A stretch of DNA of 64,000 nucleotides from Acidovorax sp. (GCA_031277855.1 JAITLO010000047.1:25054-89053), one strand, 5' to 3'; positions 44,247 through 53,522 are shown, numbered from the stretch's first letter. Notes: generated from the sequence alone by a model not told the origin. Numbers and translations: made by a program.

Positions 44247-45869
44247 TCAACCCCGCTTGGGAGATGTTGTTCTAGTTCCTTTTTTTGATGTAGCTGGAGC
44301 TTCATTCAATTTCTTTTTATCCTCCCGTACACGGTCACGGGCTTTCACCACAACATCAATATCAGCAGCATGCCATTCTCGTGTAATGCCATGGCTGTGG
44401 TGTGGGTGAAATTCGGCTATTGGTTTGTTCAGCTGGTGTATATCTGTCAACGCTTGGACATGATCGAGTGCACCTTCGGATTCGAAGGTGACGAGTAGTA
44501 CTCGGCGATTTTTTGCTTTCTGCAATGCGGCAGTAGCTTGAGCTGAAAGACCTTCTCTTTCTGCACGCTCTCTGACCCAATCCACTGACATCTGCACCAT
44601 CCGAAACTCCGTCCCACGCTTGTCACTGCTATCACTGAGTAAATAGTGCAGCAGCTCCTGGTCTGGGTTCAAACCGGTGACCCGAATGATTTTCCCCTGG
44701 CTGGTCAAAAACTTGCCAAGCCCATAGGCTGCGGCAATGCTTTCCCTGGCTTTGGCCTCTGTCACGGTGTAGCTACCGTCGTGCTGCCACACCGCATCAA
44801 TACCGGCATGGTTCACTTTGGGCAAGTCCAGCAGACTCAAATTCACGGGGCGCTTGTCCACATTGAGCTTTTGCACGTTCGTTGGCGACCAAGCGCCTTG
44901 GGGCTGATCATGGGGCCAGCCGCCGCCCAGGCGCTTGAGCTCGTGGTAATCGGCCATGTGCTCACCAATCAGGCCTTTTTCCTGATTGGCCAAGTCGGCA
45001 AATGCCTTTCGTGTGAGCCGCACTGCGGCATGGGCTGGCCCTTTGCCTTTGCCCGCATCGGTTTCGGCACGGCCTGCTACTTTTCTTTCGGGCTGACGTG
45101 GTGTTTCGTGGCCTCTGGGCCTGGTATCGGCTGCGTTGTGTCCTGTGCGTGCACGGCTACCGGGCATGGCTGATCCGGCAACGGCGCGTTCGCCAGCAGC
45201 CATCATTACTGCTGCTGCTTGCTCGCCCAGCAAATCTTCCAAGAACATGCGAATCTCATTGCTGGCGCGCTGTAGTGGGGCCTTGATCTGGCTGCGCATG
45301 GCTTTCATGCCCGGCAGCAGCTCTCGTGCAAGCTGTTGTACCGAATCAGGAATCAGCCAGTTTTTCCAGCCCTGGGCGGTGGCCATAAACTCCATAAGCT
45401 CTATGCAAGACGCCATGGCCAGATCGACTTGCTGTATGGCCGCATTGCTGCGCTGCGCCCATTTGCCTAGCAGTTCCTGCTGTACCCAGCGTATGGCTCC
45501 GCCTTTGTTCATGCCCAGCATGCGTTCCATGGCCTGCAAGCCGCCATTGACTGCACCTTTGGCCGCATGGCGCTCGCGCCACAGCGGTTTGAATACAGTT
45601 TTGAAAGCGCTGCCTACCATGGGTACGGCACCAAAAGCCGAAAAACCCAGATTAACCAACTGGTCGCTGCTGGCCTTGTCAAAGCCGCCGCGCTGGTTGA
45701 TGCGAAACAGCGAGCCTGTGATATCGCGTGCATCCATGACCTGATCGAGCACGGGAACCATGGAAATCAGCCCACCCACAATTTGGGCCGCCGTGTTCTG
45801 CTCTTCCTCAAAATCGCCCAGCAGCAGCGTTCGGAAAAAGCTTTCGATTTGTGAACGTGTGCCGCTCAT
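44247..45869 (-). CDS. Type VI secretion DNase effector with PoNe-like PD-(D/E)xK domain
   Basis: 540 residues, start ATG overlapping the vgrG stop (ATGA), so translated with VgrG. N-terminal region (1-225) is helical, with hydrophobic stretches near 30-45 and 72-88 (VGGLISMVPVLDQVM, LVNLGFSAFGAVPMVG); it may guide loading on VgrG or entry. Residues 225-285 are a basic low-complexity linker. The C-terminal domain (about 290-510) shows the nuclease pattern: E303 in KGLIGEHMADYHEL, D358 in HAGIDAVW, then E371 and K373 in TVTEAKA. This D-x12-E-x-K core, followed by a PoNi-type immunity gene, supports a PoNe DNase that attacks DNA of neighbouring cells. No PAAR domain in it. Family assignment rests on motif and context. 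Confidence 0.78.
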   Translation of the reverse strand: MSGTRSQIESFFRTLLLGDFEEEQNTAAQIVGGLISMVPVLDQVMDARDITGSLFRINQRGGFDKASSDQLVNLGFSAFGAVPMVGSAFKTVFKPLWRERHAAKGAVNGGLQAMERMLGMNKGGAIRWVQQELLGKWAQRSNAAIQQVDLAMASCIELMEFMATAQGWKNWLIPDSVQQLARELLPGMKAMRSQIKAPLQRASNEIRMFLEDLLGEQAAAVMMAAGERAVAGSAMPGSRARTGHNAADTRPRGHETPRQPERKVAGRAETDAGKGKGPAHAAVRLTRKAFADLANQEKGLIGEHMADYHELKRLGGGWPHDQPQGAWSPTNVQKLNVDKRPVNLSLLDLPKVNHAGIDAVWQHDGSYTVTEAKARESIAAAYGLGKFLTSQGKIIRVTGLNPDQELLHYLLSDSSDKRGTEFRMVQMSVDWVRERAEREGLSAQATAALQKAKNRRVLLVTFESEGALDHVQALTDIHQLNKPIAEFHPHHSHGITREWHAADIDVVVKARDRVREDKKKLNEAPATSKKGTRTTSPKRG

Positions 45870-48835
45870 GTCTGGCCTCCGGTTCCATCAAGCGGGGCTT
45901 CTGTCAGCAGCGCTTTTTCTATGTGCGATACGCCCTTGGCCTGGACTTCTGGTTGCTGAAAAATGGCTGTACTCGCTGTTGATGCTGTTGGTTCCCAAGA
46001 ACGGATGTCTTCCCCAAACTCGACTCGGTAACCACCTTGCGGGACCCCGCGCAACAGCCGGTAGCCGTTCTCGTCGAGATCGCCCTGCAATACCTCGCCG
46101 CTATCAAAAGTGACCTTGTAGCTGGCCTCTTGGACCGCAGAGAGATCGTCGTAGTTGTAGTGCAGCTCCAGTTCACGAGGCGGTTCGTTCATAAGGCCTT
46201 GTGGCAGGGCGGATAGCTCCGCCGGACTGCTCCCCGGCCCCACAAAGCTCTTGGTCACGCCCTTGATGTCCAGCAGCCCCGGCATGGTCAGCGTGATGTT
46301 CTCTCCGTCGAGCTCTATGCTGACCTCGCCCGCTGCCAGCCTGATCTTTCCCTGGGCTAGCACCTCTACATCTTCGCCACTGCTGGTGACGGTGATGTTG
46401 TCCTGGGCTGTCCATTCCAGTGGACCCTGGTGGGCCTGGATGGAAACAGGGCCGGCCTGGGCTATGGTCTTGAGTCCGCCTTGCTGGCTGTAGAGGCCGG
46501 CGCTGCCGCCTGCGGCCATGGCCATGGTGCGCCCAGCTGCGGCATGCCAGTCTTGCTGGCTGGTCCAGTGCAGGGCCTGGCCGCCGTAGATGGCGGTGCT
46601 GGCTGGTGTGGCGGCGTTGAGGCTGTTGGCCGCATCAAACACCATGGCCGGCCTTGCGAAGGCGGGCACGGGGTCTGTGCCTTCTCGCTTTCCTGGTACT
46701 GCGATGGTGGCGCTTTGGCCGTTGAGCTGATCGGGCAGCTTGCCTTTGGCTTGGGGATTCAGATCGTCGATAAAGGCTTGCAGATCTGCGGTGGCTTGCA
46801 ACGGCAGGCCCTGGGCCTGGGTGACGGCATCATGGATGCGCTGGGCTGTGTCGTGGGCGGCCTGGAACTGGCCCACGGCGGCGCTGGCCTCATGCACCGT
46901 GCCTGCGGCCTTGGCTTGGGCGGTGGAGGAAATCAGCAGGCCTTCGCCAGCGCGCACCACGGTCCAGGCGTCGCTGCGCAGCTCTGCGCCCGTGCCGCGC
47001 CAGGCGCCGCGCTGGCTGCTGTCGGGCTCGTGGTTGATGAGGTGGCCCAGATTGAGCTGGCTGGCGGCCTGGGATGAGGCCAGGCGTGTGCGCAGCTGAC
47101 CGGGGGCATCGTCGCTCAGCCATTGGTTGTAGCCCGATCCATCCAGGCTCGTGGCATGCCAGCCCGAGATCACACCGGGGTGGTTGCCTGCACCGTTCTC
47201 GCCCGCGCTCCAGGGCGGCAGGTCTTGGGCCGAGTGCAGCTGTTGGCTGACGATGGGGCGGTCTATATCGCCGTCGATAAAAGACAGCAGCACCTCGGTG
47301 CCCACGCGGGGCAGGACGACGGCGCCCCAGTTGGGCCCTGCCATGGGGGTGGCCACGCGCAGCCAGACGCTGGGCGTGTGGCTTTTGCGGCGGGAGGCCG
47401 TGGCGCTGCGCGGGGTGTCTGCAGCGTCTGTGGATGCAGGGCCTGCGGGGCCATGCTGCTGCCAGTAAAAGCGCACCTGGACGCGGTGGTCGCGCTGGGT
47501 GTGCACGGCATGGCGGCCGCTGCCTTCGTCTGTGTCTTGCGCATCTGCGCTGCCATCCTCCTGGCCGACGACCAGGGCCAGCATGGCTTCAGGGGCGCTG
47601 GGCTTGGCTCGGGGCGTGGGAGCTATGACCGCCTTGGCATCCAGGGCCTCGAAGCGGTTGCGGTAGCTGCCGGCTTCGATATCGGTGTGCTGCAGCAACT
47701 GGGCCATTTGCGCGCCCAGATTGTTGGCGGCGCGGTGCCAGATCTGCGTGGGCCGCAGCTGCAAATCCGTGCCCGCTTCTTGTCCATAGCGATCATGGCC
47801 GCTCAAGGCAAAGTGCTGGCCGGGTGCTAGGTCTCGCACACTGCCTTCGGCGCGCCAGCGCTTGGCCTGGGCCTCCCAGTGTTGCAGCCAGTGTTCGGCA
47901 TGTGCCTGGGCTGCATCGCTGTCGGCATGGCGTTGGGCACTCAGGGCAATGTGTTGCTCCAGCGGAGGCAACTGCCCCAGCTCCAAGGCAGAGCGCAGCT
48001 GTGCCGATGGGGCATGCAGGCGGGCGTGGTCCCAGGAGGAGACGGTGGCGATATGGGGCACGGCCTGGCGCATGGCCTGGATGCGGGTGATGCTGTCACG
48101 GCTCTCGGTGGCATCGACTCTGTGAAAGCGGATGGGGCTTAACGGATAGGCAGGAAATCCAGTCTGCTCATCAAAAATGAGCAGCTTGTGCAAAGAGGGT
48201 GGGCGTTGTGAGCTGTTTGAACTGAAACCGCTGTCTTCGCTGTTCTCCCCATCTTGCTGGTGCTCAAACCGGTAGCTCAGACCTTCATCGGCCAGCAGGC
48301 GCAGCACAAAGTCCAGATCGCTTTCGTGGTGCTGCACCCGTGTGGGATAGGGCTTCCAGTCGCGCTGGGCCTGGATGGCAAAGTAGGCATGGGGGTAGTC
48401 AGCAAAGATGTCAGCCAGGATGTCCGGCAGGGTCTGCATGCCCCAGACATGGCTGTCCCGGCGCAGGGCCAAAGCAGATACCCAGGGGCGTAGGTACAGC
48501 TGGTGGCGGGCCAGGCCGCCGTCTCCGCCCAGGGCATCGCAGCCCTGGAGTACGCCATGCCAAGCTCTAAAGCTGCCATCGGCCTGCATCAGGCGCAGCG
48601 TCAGCTCCTGGCCTATCAAGCTGGCGGGGGCAAAGCTGGCGTCCACGCACAGCGTGCTGATATCAAAGGCAAACAAGGTGTTCAGGCCTTCATGGCCGTC
48701 AAAACGCTCCACCACCAACTCGGGGGCGTCCGATCCCTCGGGCAGTTGCATCTGCAGCAGGCGCGCGTTCTGGTTGGGCAGGGCCACGCTCAGGCCGCTG
48801 AGTTTCCAGAGGGTCTGGAGGGGGCTGTTTGACAT
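45866..48835 (-). CDS. vgrG: Type VI secretion system tip protein VgrG
   Basis: 989 residues from ATG 48835 (MSNSPLQTLWKLSG); the frame runs on upstream, but that part does not resemble VgrG. Domain order: gp27-like hub (about 1-400, with YPTRVQHHESDLDFVLRLL), gp5-like OB fold (WLRVATPMAGPNWGAVVLPR, about 490-530), DUF2345 beta-helix needle (about 700-880, DNITVTSSGEDVEVLAQ) and a C-terminal transthyretin-like domain (about 895-950, YKVTFDSGEVLQGDLDENGY) of the sort that recruits cargo. First gene of the effector operon. No other secretion-system gene (hcp, tss, PAAR, DUF4123 adaptor) is in the window, so this is an orphan vgrG island. Confidence 0.92.
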   Translation of the reverse strand: MSNSPLQTLWKLSGLSVALPNQNARLLQMQLPEGSDAPELVVERFDGHEGLNTLFAFDISTLCVDASFAPASLIGQELTLRLMQADGSFRAWHGVLQGCDALGGDGGLARHQLYLRPWVSALALRRDSHVWGMQTLPDILADIFADYPHAYFAIQAQRDWKPYPTRVQHHESDLDFVLRLLADEGLSYRFEHQQDGENSEDSGFSSNSSQRPPSLHKLLIFDEQTGFPAYPLSPIRFHRVDATESRDSITRIQAMRQAVPHIATVSSWDHARLHAPSAQLRSALELGQLPPLEQHIALSAQRHADSDAAQAHAEHWLQHWEAQAKRWRAEGSVRDLAPGQHFALSGHDRYGQEAGTDLQLRPTQIWHRAANNLGAQMAQLLQHTDIEAGSYRNRFEALDAKAVIAPTPRAKPSAPEAMLALVVGQEDGSADAQDTDEGSGRHAVHTQRDHRVQVRFYWQQHGPAGPASTDAADTPRSATASRRKSHTPSVWLRVATPMAGPNWGAVVLPRVGTEVLLSFIDGDIDRPIVSQQLHSAQDLPPWSAGENGAGNHPGVISGWHATSLDGSGYNQWLSDDAPGQLRTRLASSQAASQLNLGHLINHEPDSSQRGAWRGTGAELRSDAWTVVRAGEGLLISSTAQAKAAGTVHEASAAVGQFQAAHDTAQRIHDAVTQAQGLPLQATADLQAFIDDLNPQAKGKLPDQLNGQSATIAVPGKREGTDPVPAFARPAMVFDAANSLNAATPASTAIYGGQALHWTSQQDWHAAAGRTMAMAAGGSAGLYSQQGGLKTIAQAGPVSIQAHQGPLEWTAQDNITVTSSGEDVEVLAQGKIRLAAGEVSIELDGENITLTMPGLLDIKGVTKSFVGPGSSPAELSALPQGLMNEPPRELELHYNYDDLSAVQEASYKVTFDSGEVLQGDLDENGYRLLRGVPQGGYRVEFGEDIRSWEPTASTASTAIFQQPEVQAKGVSHIEKALLTEAPLDGTGGQT

Positions 48836-49246
48836 AGGTGCTATCAAAAAAATACGAGAACAACAAGGCTGGAGCCGCGAAACTGCAGACGAGAGTGGGG
48901 CACGCTGCATGATGTCCGGGCTTGCAGTAAGCAGGTCATGCAAGGCGGTAAGACTTTGAAAGAGCAACGCCGGAAATGCCATGGCGTTCGTCGGGGAGCG
49001 GTGTTGTCCGCCAAGCAGCTGTGCAAACGGTGCAGAAAACGCTGGACAAGGGGCGTGCAATGCCTGAAGGAGCACGCAACCCGACTGCTGACAGTTGCCT
49101 GAATCCCTGTCCCCGATATGCACCAAATTGGGGGTTTACCCCTGCGAAGCCGGCATTTGTCCATTCCTACAATCGCGCACTGTTGCGCTGCCGTCGTTCC
49201 TCGGCGCTTGCTGCAGCTGCTTCACGTGCACTTTTCAGGAGAAAAA
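48836..49246. promoter_or_regulatory. Divergent region between vgrG and the first DctP gene
   Basis: 411 bp without a supported gene. It should hold both promoters. A TACAAT -10-like hexamer lies at 49168-49173 for the rightward gene, without a good -35. An AAAAAAA tract at 48845-48851 is near the vgrG start. Nothing else recognised. Confidence 0.3.
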
Positions 49247-50329
49247 ATGGACCGTCGTTCCCTTATCAAAAAGGCTGGCCTGGCTGGCGTGTTGGCTGCT
49301 GGTGCCGCCCCCGCCGTGCATGCCCAGGCCGCGGTGCGCTGGCGCATGGCTGCAAGCTTTCCCAAATCGCTGGACACCATCTTCGGCAGCGGCGAGAAGT
49401 TTGCGCAAACGGTCAAGGCACTGTCTGGCGGCAAGTTTGAAGTCTCCCTGCACGCAGCCGGTGAGTTGATGCCCGCTTTTGGTGTGGTGGATGCACTGGA
49501 AAACAGCACCATCGAAATGGCGCTGACCGCCCCCTATTACTTCACCGGCAAAAGCCCCATGTTTGCCTTTGGCTGCGCTGTGCCCTTTGGCCTGACCGCA
49601 CGCCAGATGGATGCCTGGATGGAGCATGGCAACGGCCGCAAGCTGTTCGATGCCTTCTGCGCCAACTACAACATCAAGAGCTACAGCGCGGGCAATACCG
49701 GCACGCAAATGGGTGGCTGGTACCGCAAGGAAATCAAGTCGGTGGCCGACCTCAAGGGCCTGAAGATGCGCCTGGGTGGTGGCCTGTTTGGTGAAACTAT
49801 GGCCAAGCTGGGCGTGGTCTCGCAGAACATGCCTGCCGGCGATGTCTACCAGGCACTGGAAAAGGGCACGCTGGATGCGACCGAGTTCGTCGGCCCCTAC
49901 GACGACCAGAAGCTGGGCTTCAACAAGGTGGCGCCTTACTACTACTACCCCGGCTGGTGGGAAGGTGGTGCTGAGCTGGGCTTCTTTGTGAACAACAAGG
50001 CCTACAACGCGCTGTCGGCCGAGAACAAGGCCATTGTGGATGCCGCCACCCGCGTGGCCGCCCGCGACATGACGGCCAAGTACGACGCCGTCAACCCCAT
50101 CGCCTTGAAGAAGCTGGTGGCCGACAAGACCATCCTCAAGGCCTTCCCCAAGGACACCATGGACGCTGGCTACAAGGCCGCCATGGAGGTGTTTGCCGAG
50201 CACGAAGCCAAGTCGCCCGAGTTCAAGAAGATCCACCAGGACATGCGCGCCTTCCAGCGCGACCAGCTGCTGTGGGAGAAGTTCTCCGAGTTCCGCTACA
50301 ACAGCTATATGGCGTCTATCAAGCTCTGA
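49247..50329 (+). CDS. TRAP transporter binding protein, DctP/TakP type (1)
   Basis: 360 residues from ATG 49247, behind an AGGAG site. N-terminal Tat-like signal (DRRSLIKKAGLAGVLAAGAA) ending AVHAQA. The mature protein is a DctP-fold periplasmic binding protein; YYFTGKSPMFAFGCAVPFGL, the arginine of RLGGG near residue 173, and GPYDDQKLGFNKVAPYYYYP resemble TakP-like proteins, which bind 2-oxo acids. Substrate is inference only. 60-65% similar by eye to the next gene. The membrane subunits are not adjacent; dctM and dctQ lie 3.3 kb away on the other strand. Confidence 0.88.
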   Translation: MDRRSLIKKAGLAGVLAAGAAPAVHAQAAVRWRMAASFPKSLDTIFGSGEKFAQTVKALSGGKFEVSLHAAGELMPAFGVVDALENSTIEMALTAPYYFTGKSPMFAFGCAVPFGLTARQMDAWMEHGNGRKLFDAFCANYNIKSYSAGNTGTQMGGWYRKEIKSVADLKGLKMRLGGGLFGETMAKLGVVSQNMPAGDVYQALEKGTLDATEFVGPYDDQKLGFNKVAPYYYYPGWWEGGAELGFFVNNKAYNALSAENKAIVDAATRVAARDMTAKYDAVNPIALKKLVADKTILKAFPKDTMDAGYKAAMEVFAEHEAKSPEFKKIHQDMRAFQRDQLLWEKFSEFRYNSYMASIKL

Positions 50330-50386
50330 TAGAGCCCTCATGCTGCAGCGCATTCCGTGAGGATGGGCTTGCAGCTTGCACGGCAG

Positions 50387-50411
50387 GCCGACCCCATGGG
50401 TCGGCTTTTTT
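50387..50411 (+). terminator. Terminator between the two DctP genes
   Basis: GCCGACC/GGTCGGC stem with a 5-nt loop and a T run of seven. The second DctP gene therefore needs its own promoter, which should lie in 50412-50600. Confidence 0.88.
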
Positions 50412-50606
50412 GTCTCTGAAAAACATATGCCAGATCTTCGCGCGGCGTGCTTTGGGGCTTTTTTAGCTGCTGGTGCTGTGGTTTGTGCGCCTCATTGCTT
50501 CGAACTCATCCCGATTGCGCATCGGTAGAGACTTGGAATACGGTCTTGAATCCGCCGCAGAAGCGGATGCACTTCCCGCAACCTGAGTCAACACAAGGAG
50601 AGGTAT

Positions 50607-51686
50607 ATGGATCGTCGTTCCGTTTTGAAGCATGCTGGCGTGGCCGGTGTGCTGGCAGCCGCCGCAGCGCCTGCCGTGCATGCCCAGCCCGTGGTGCGCT
50701 GGCGCATTGCTTCGAGCTTTCCCAAATCGCTGGACACCATATACGGTTCGGCCGAGGTGTTTGCCCAGGCGGTCAAAGCCATGTCGGGGGGCAAGTTTGA
50801 AGTCTCGGTGCACCAGGCCGGTGAGCTGATGCCTGCCTTCAACGTGGTCGACGGTGTGCAAAACGGCACGGTGGAAATGGCCCACACCGCGCCGTACTAC
50901 TTCTTTGGCAAGAACGAGGTGTTTGCCATTGGCGGCGCCATTCCCTTTGGCATGAACTCGCGCCAGCTGACCTCGTGGATGGTGGACGGCAACGGCGCCA
51001 AGCTGATGGCCGACTTCTACGCCAAGCACAACATCGTCATGCTGCCCGGTGGCAATACCGGCGCGCAAATGGGCGGCTGGTTCCGCAAGGAAATCAAGGG
51101 CCCGGAAGACATCAAGGGCCTGAAATTCCGCGTCGGCGGCTTTGCCGGCAAGGTGCTGGAAAAGCTGGGTGCGGTGCCGCAGAACATTCCGGCCGGCGAG
51201 ATCTACCAGTCGCTGGAAAAAGGCACCATCGACGCAGCCGAGTGGATTGGCCCTTATGACGACCTCAAGCTGGGCCTGAACAAGGTGGCGCCGTTTTATT
51301 ATTACCCCGGCTGGTGGGAGGGCTCGCTGCACCTGTCCTTCTACATCAACGACAAGGCCTTTAACACCCTCACCAGCGAGCAAAAAGCCATTGTCAAATC
51401 GGCGGCCTATGAGGCCCATGTGACCACCCAGGCCCGTTACGACGCGCGCAACCCCGGTGCCCTCAAGCAGTTGGTGGCCAACAAGGCCAAGGTGCTGCCC
51501 TTCCCGCAGACGGTGATGGACGCCTCGTTCAAGGCCACCATGGAGCTGTATGGCACGCTGGATGCCAACAACCCCGACTGGAAGAAGATCTACACCGACT
51601 ACCGTAACTTCCAGCGTGACCAGGTGCTGTGGTTCCGCTTTGCTGAGTCGCGCTTCGACAACTTCATGTCGGCGCAAAAGCTGTGA
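50607..51686 (+). CDS. TRAP transporter binding protein, DctP/TakP type (2)
   Basis: 359 residues, tandem paralogue of the preceding gene over the whole length (same Tat-like signal DRRSVLKHAGVAGVLAAAAA, same ligand loop WFRKEIKGPEDIKGLKFRVG, same GPYDDLKLGLNKVAPFYYYP). Differences cluster in the ligand-facing loops (for example FAIGGAIPFGMNSRQ against FAFGCAVPFGLTARQ), which suggests two different ligands. ATG 50607 follows AAGGAGAGGT. Ends 20 bp before a strong bidirectional terminator. Confidence 0.88.
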   Translation: MDRRSVLKHAGVAGVLAAAAAPAVHAQPVVRWRIASSFPKSLDTIYGSAEVFAQAVKAMSGGKFEVSVHQAGELMPAFNVVDGVQNGTVEMAHTAPYYFFGKNEVFAIGGAIPFGMNSRQLTSWMVDGNGAKLMADFYAKHNIVMLPGGNTGAQMGGWFRKEIKGPEDIKGLKFRVGGFAGKVLEKLGAVPQNIPAGEIYQSLEKGTIDAAEWIGPYDDLKLGLNKVAPFYYYPGWWEGSLHLSFYINDKAFNTLTSEQKAIVKSAAYEAHVTTQARYDARNPGALKQLVANKAKVLPFPQTVMDASFKATMELYGTLDANNPDWKKIYTDYRNFQRDQVLWFRFAESRFDNFMSAQKL

Positions 51687-51706
51687 GAGTGTGAGCCCCA
51701 TCGGCG

Positions 51707-51742
51707 CATGAAAAAACCGGGCAGCCGCCCGGTTTTTTCATG
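51707..51742. terminator. Bidirectional terminator between DctP 2 and nhaA
   Basis: 16-bp perfect stem (51707-51722 with 51727-51742) with loop AGCC; A run on the left arm and T run on the right arm, so it works for both converging genes. Confidence 0.93.
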
Positions 51743-51761
51743 CAGGCAGCGCGCTGTCTTG

Positions 51762-53174
51762 CTACGTCAGGCGACGGCGCACCCACAGGCCATAGGCCAG
51801 GCCCAGCACGGCCGAGGTGGCCGAGGCCGCCAGAATGCCCAGCTTGGCAGCGCCCAGCAAGGCTGCGTCATCAAAGGCCAGGCCGGCCACAAAAATTGCC
51901 ATGGTGAAGCCAATGCCAGCCAGCAGGCCCACCAGCAGCACGCCACGCAGGTTCACACCAGGGGGCAGGGCGCACAGGCCGCTGCGCACGGCCAGCAGCG
52001 TGGCCAGCACCACGCCCACGGGCTTGCCCAGCACCAGGGCCAGCATCACCCCCCAGGCCACGGCGTGCGGGGCGCTGGCGGACAGGTCCACACCATCAAG
52101 CTGCACACCGGCATTGGCCAGGGCAAACAGCGGCATCACACCAAAAGCCACCCAGGGGTGCAGCAGCTGTGGCAGGCGAAACACCGGGGGCAGCAGGTCG
52201 CGCTGGGCACGTTCCACGGTGCGCAACTCCTGGTGCAAGGCCGTGGCATCAAAACGGCCTTGCTCGGCATGGCCTTGCACGCGGCCCAGCGCCTGGTGGG
52301 CGGCCTCCAAGGGGTGGGCGCGGGCCGATCGCAGGGCCACGGGCGTCATCAGCCCCAGCACCACGCCAGCCAGCGTGGGGTGGGCGCCCGTATAAAGCAG
52401 GCCCAGCCACAGCACGGCGCCGGGCAGCACATAAGCCCAGGCGCTGGCCAGGCCCATGCGCTTGAACAGCAGCACCAAGGCCAGGCCCGCCAGGGCCACG
52501 ACCAGGCCTTGCCAGGCCAGGCCGCCAGAGTAGAAAAACGCAATGATGAGCACGGCCACGATGTCATCGATGATGGCCAGCGCCAGCAAGAAAATGCGCA
52601 GCGGCCCCGGAATATGCCGGCCCAACAGGGCCAGCACGCCCACGGCAAAGGCAATGTCGGTGGCCGTGGGAATGGCCCAGCCATTGCGTGCGGCGGGCTC
52701 GCCCCAGCTCAGGCCCAGGTAGAGCAGGGCCGGGACCGCCACGCCGCCCAGGGCGGCCAGCACCGGCAAGGCGGCCAGGCGCAGCTGGGACAGGGCGCCC
52801 TGGTGCAGCTCGCGCCGGATCTCCATGCCCACCACCAAAAAGAAGACGGTCATCAGCACATCGTTGACGATGAAGTGCAGATCGGTTTGCCAACTCCAGG
52901 GACCCAGGGTCAGGCCCACGGGTTGGTGCCAGGTGGCGAAATAGCTGGCGGCCCAGGGCGAGTTGGCCCACAGCAGGGCGCAGGCAGCGGCCAGCAGCAG
53001 TGCGATGCCGCTCATGGCCTCGATATGCAGCCAATGGGCGATATGGGCCTGGGCGCGTTCGGTGGCACGCTGCAGCGGCGGGATATGCGGGCTGGGCGCG
53101 GGAAAGTCGGGGTGGAGGGCAGCGGTTTGGGCGGCGTGCGCAGACGCCTGGCCCTGCGGGGCGTGAGGGTGCAT
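51762..53174 (-). CDS. nhaA: Na+/H+ antiporter NhaA
   Basis: About 470 residues from the ATG at 53174; in-frame starts at 53237 and 53360 exist and none has a good ribosome site, so the N terminus is uncertain. Twelve or so membrane helices. The ion-binding aspartate pair is present in LALAIIDDIVAVLIIAFF, and the third aspartate in PTATDIAFAVGVLALLG. The extended N-terminal stretch is Ala/His/Pro-rich and unlike NhaA. Between two TRAP gene blocks; may supply the sodium gradient they use, but this is inference from context. Confidence 0.88.
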   Translation of the reverse strand: MHPHAPQGQASAHAAQTAALHPDFPAPSPHIPPLQRATERAQAHIAHWLHIEAMSGIALLLAAACALLWANSPWAASYFATWHQPVGLTLGPWSWQTDLHFIVNDVLMTVFFLVVGMEIRRELHQGALSQLRLAALPVLAALGGVAVPALLYLGLSWGEPAARNGWAIPTATDIAFAVGVLALLGRHIPGPLRIFLLALAIIDDIVAVLIIAFFYSGGLAWQGLVVALAGLALVLLFKRMGLASAWAYVLPGAVLWLGLLYTGAHPTLAGVVLGLMTPVALRSARAHPLEAAHQALGRVQGHAEQGRFDATALHQELRTVERAQRDLLPPVFRLPQLLHPWVAFGVMPLFALANAGVQLDGVDLSASAPHAVAWGVMLALVLGKPVGVVLATLLAVRSGLCALPPGVNLRGVLLVGLLAGIGFTMAIFVAGLAFDDAALLGAAKLGILAASATSAVLGLAYGLWVRRRLT

Positions 53175-53474
53175 GGACGGATTGATGGCTTTGTGGTGCA
53201 CAGGCGGCCCGACCTGTGCTGCAACAAAACCTGCCATCACCCCCGCATGGAGTGGGCACCCGACAGGCAGTGTAATGGCCGTGGCGGGCAGGGCAGCAAA
53301 AAACCGTTGGTGCTGCGGGAAATGGCTTGACGCATCAAGCACTTGCCGGATGTGCTCCATAAAAAAGGAGCAACCTTAGCCAGTGTGGATTGAATTTCCA
53401 TAACGAAATACCACCAATGTCTTGCGGTATATGTGAAAAATGCTCACTTTTTTGATGACTTCAAGACACCAGCA

Positions 53475-53522
53475 AAGACGCATGTAAAGACGCATGCAAA
53501 TGGGCTTGCAAAGGCGCTTGCG
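53475..53522. repeat. Degenerate 12-nt tandem repeat, four units
   Basis: Units read AAAGACGCATGT, AAAGACGCATGC, AAATGGGCTTGC and AAAGGCGCTTGC, each 12 nt, with the first two one base apart. Short and imperfect; lies just outside the dctM terminator. Confidence 0.65.

Noticed and set aside
48836..49126. N-terminal extension of VgrG by 97 residues
   Set aside because: The extension has no resemblance to VgrG, and the family N terminus begins at MSNSPLQTLWKL. Treated as non-coding.
51708..53330. A rightward 540-codon frame over nhaA
   Set aside because: Gln/Gly/His-rich shadow; nhaA on the other strand keeps the ion-binding aspartates.
53472..53522. CRISPR-like array
   Set aside because: Units are only 12 nt and directly abutting with no spacers; no cas genes anywhere in the window.
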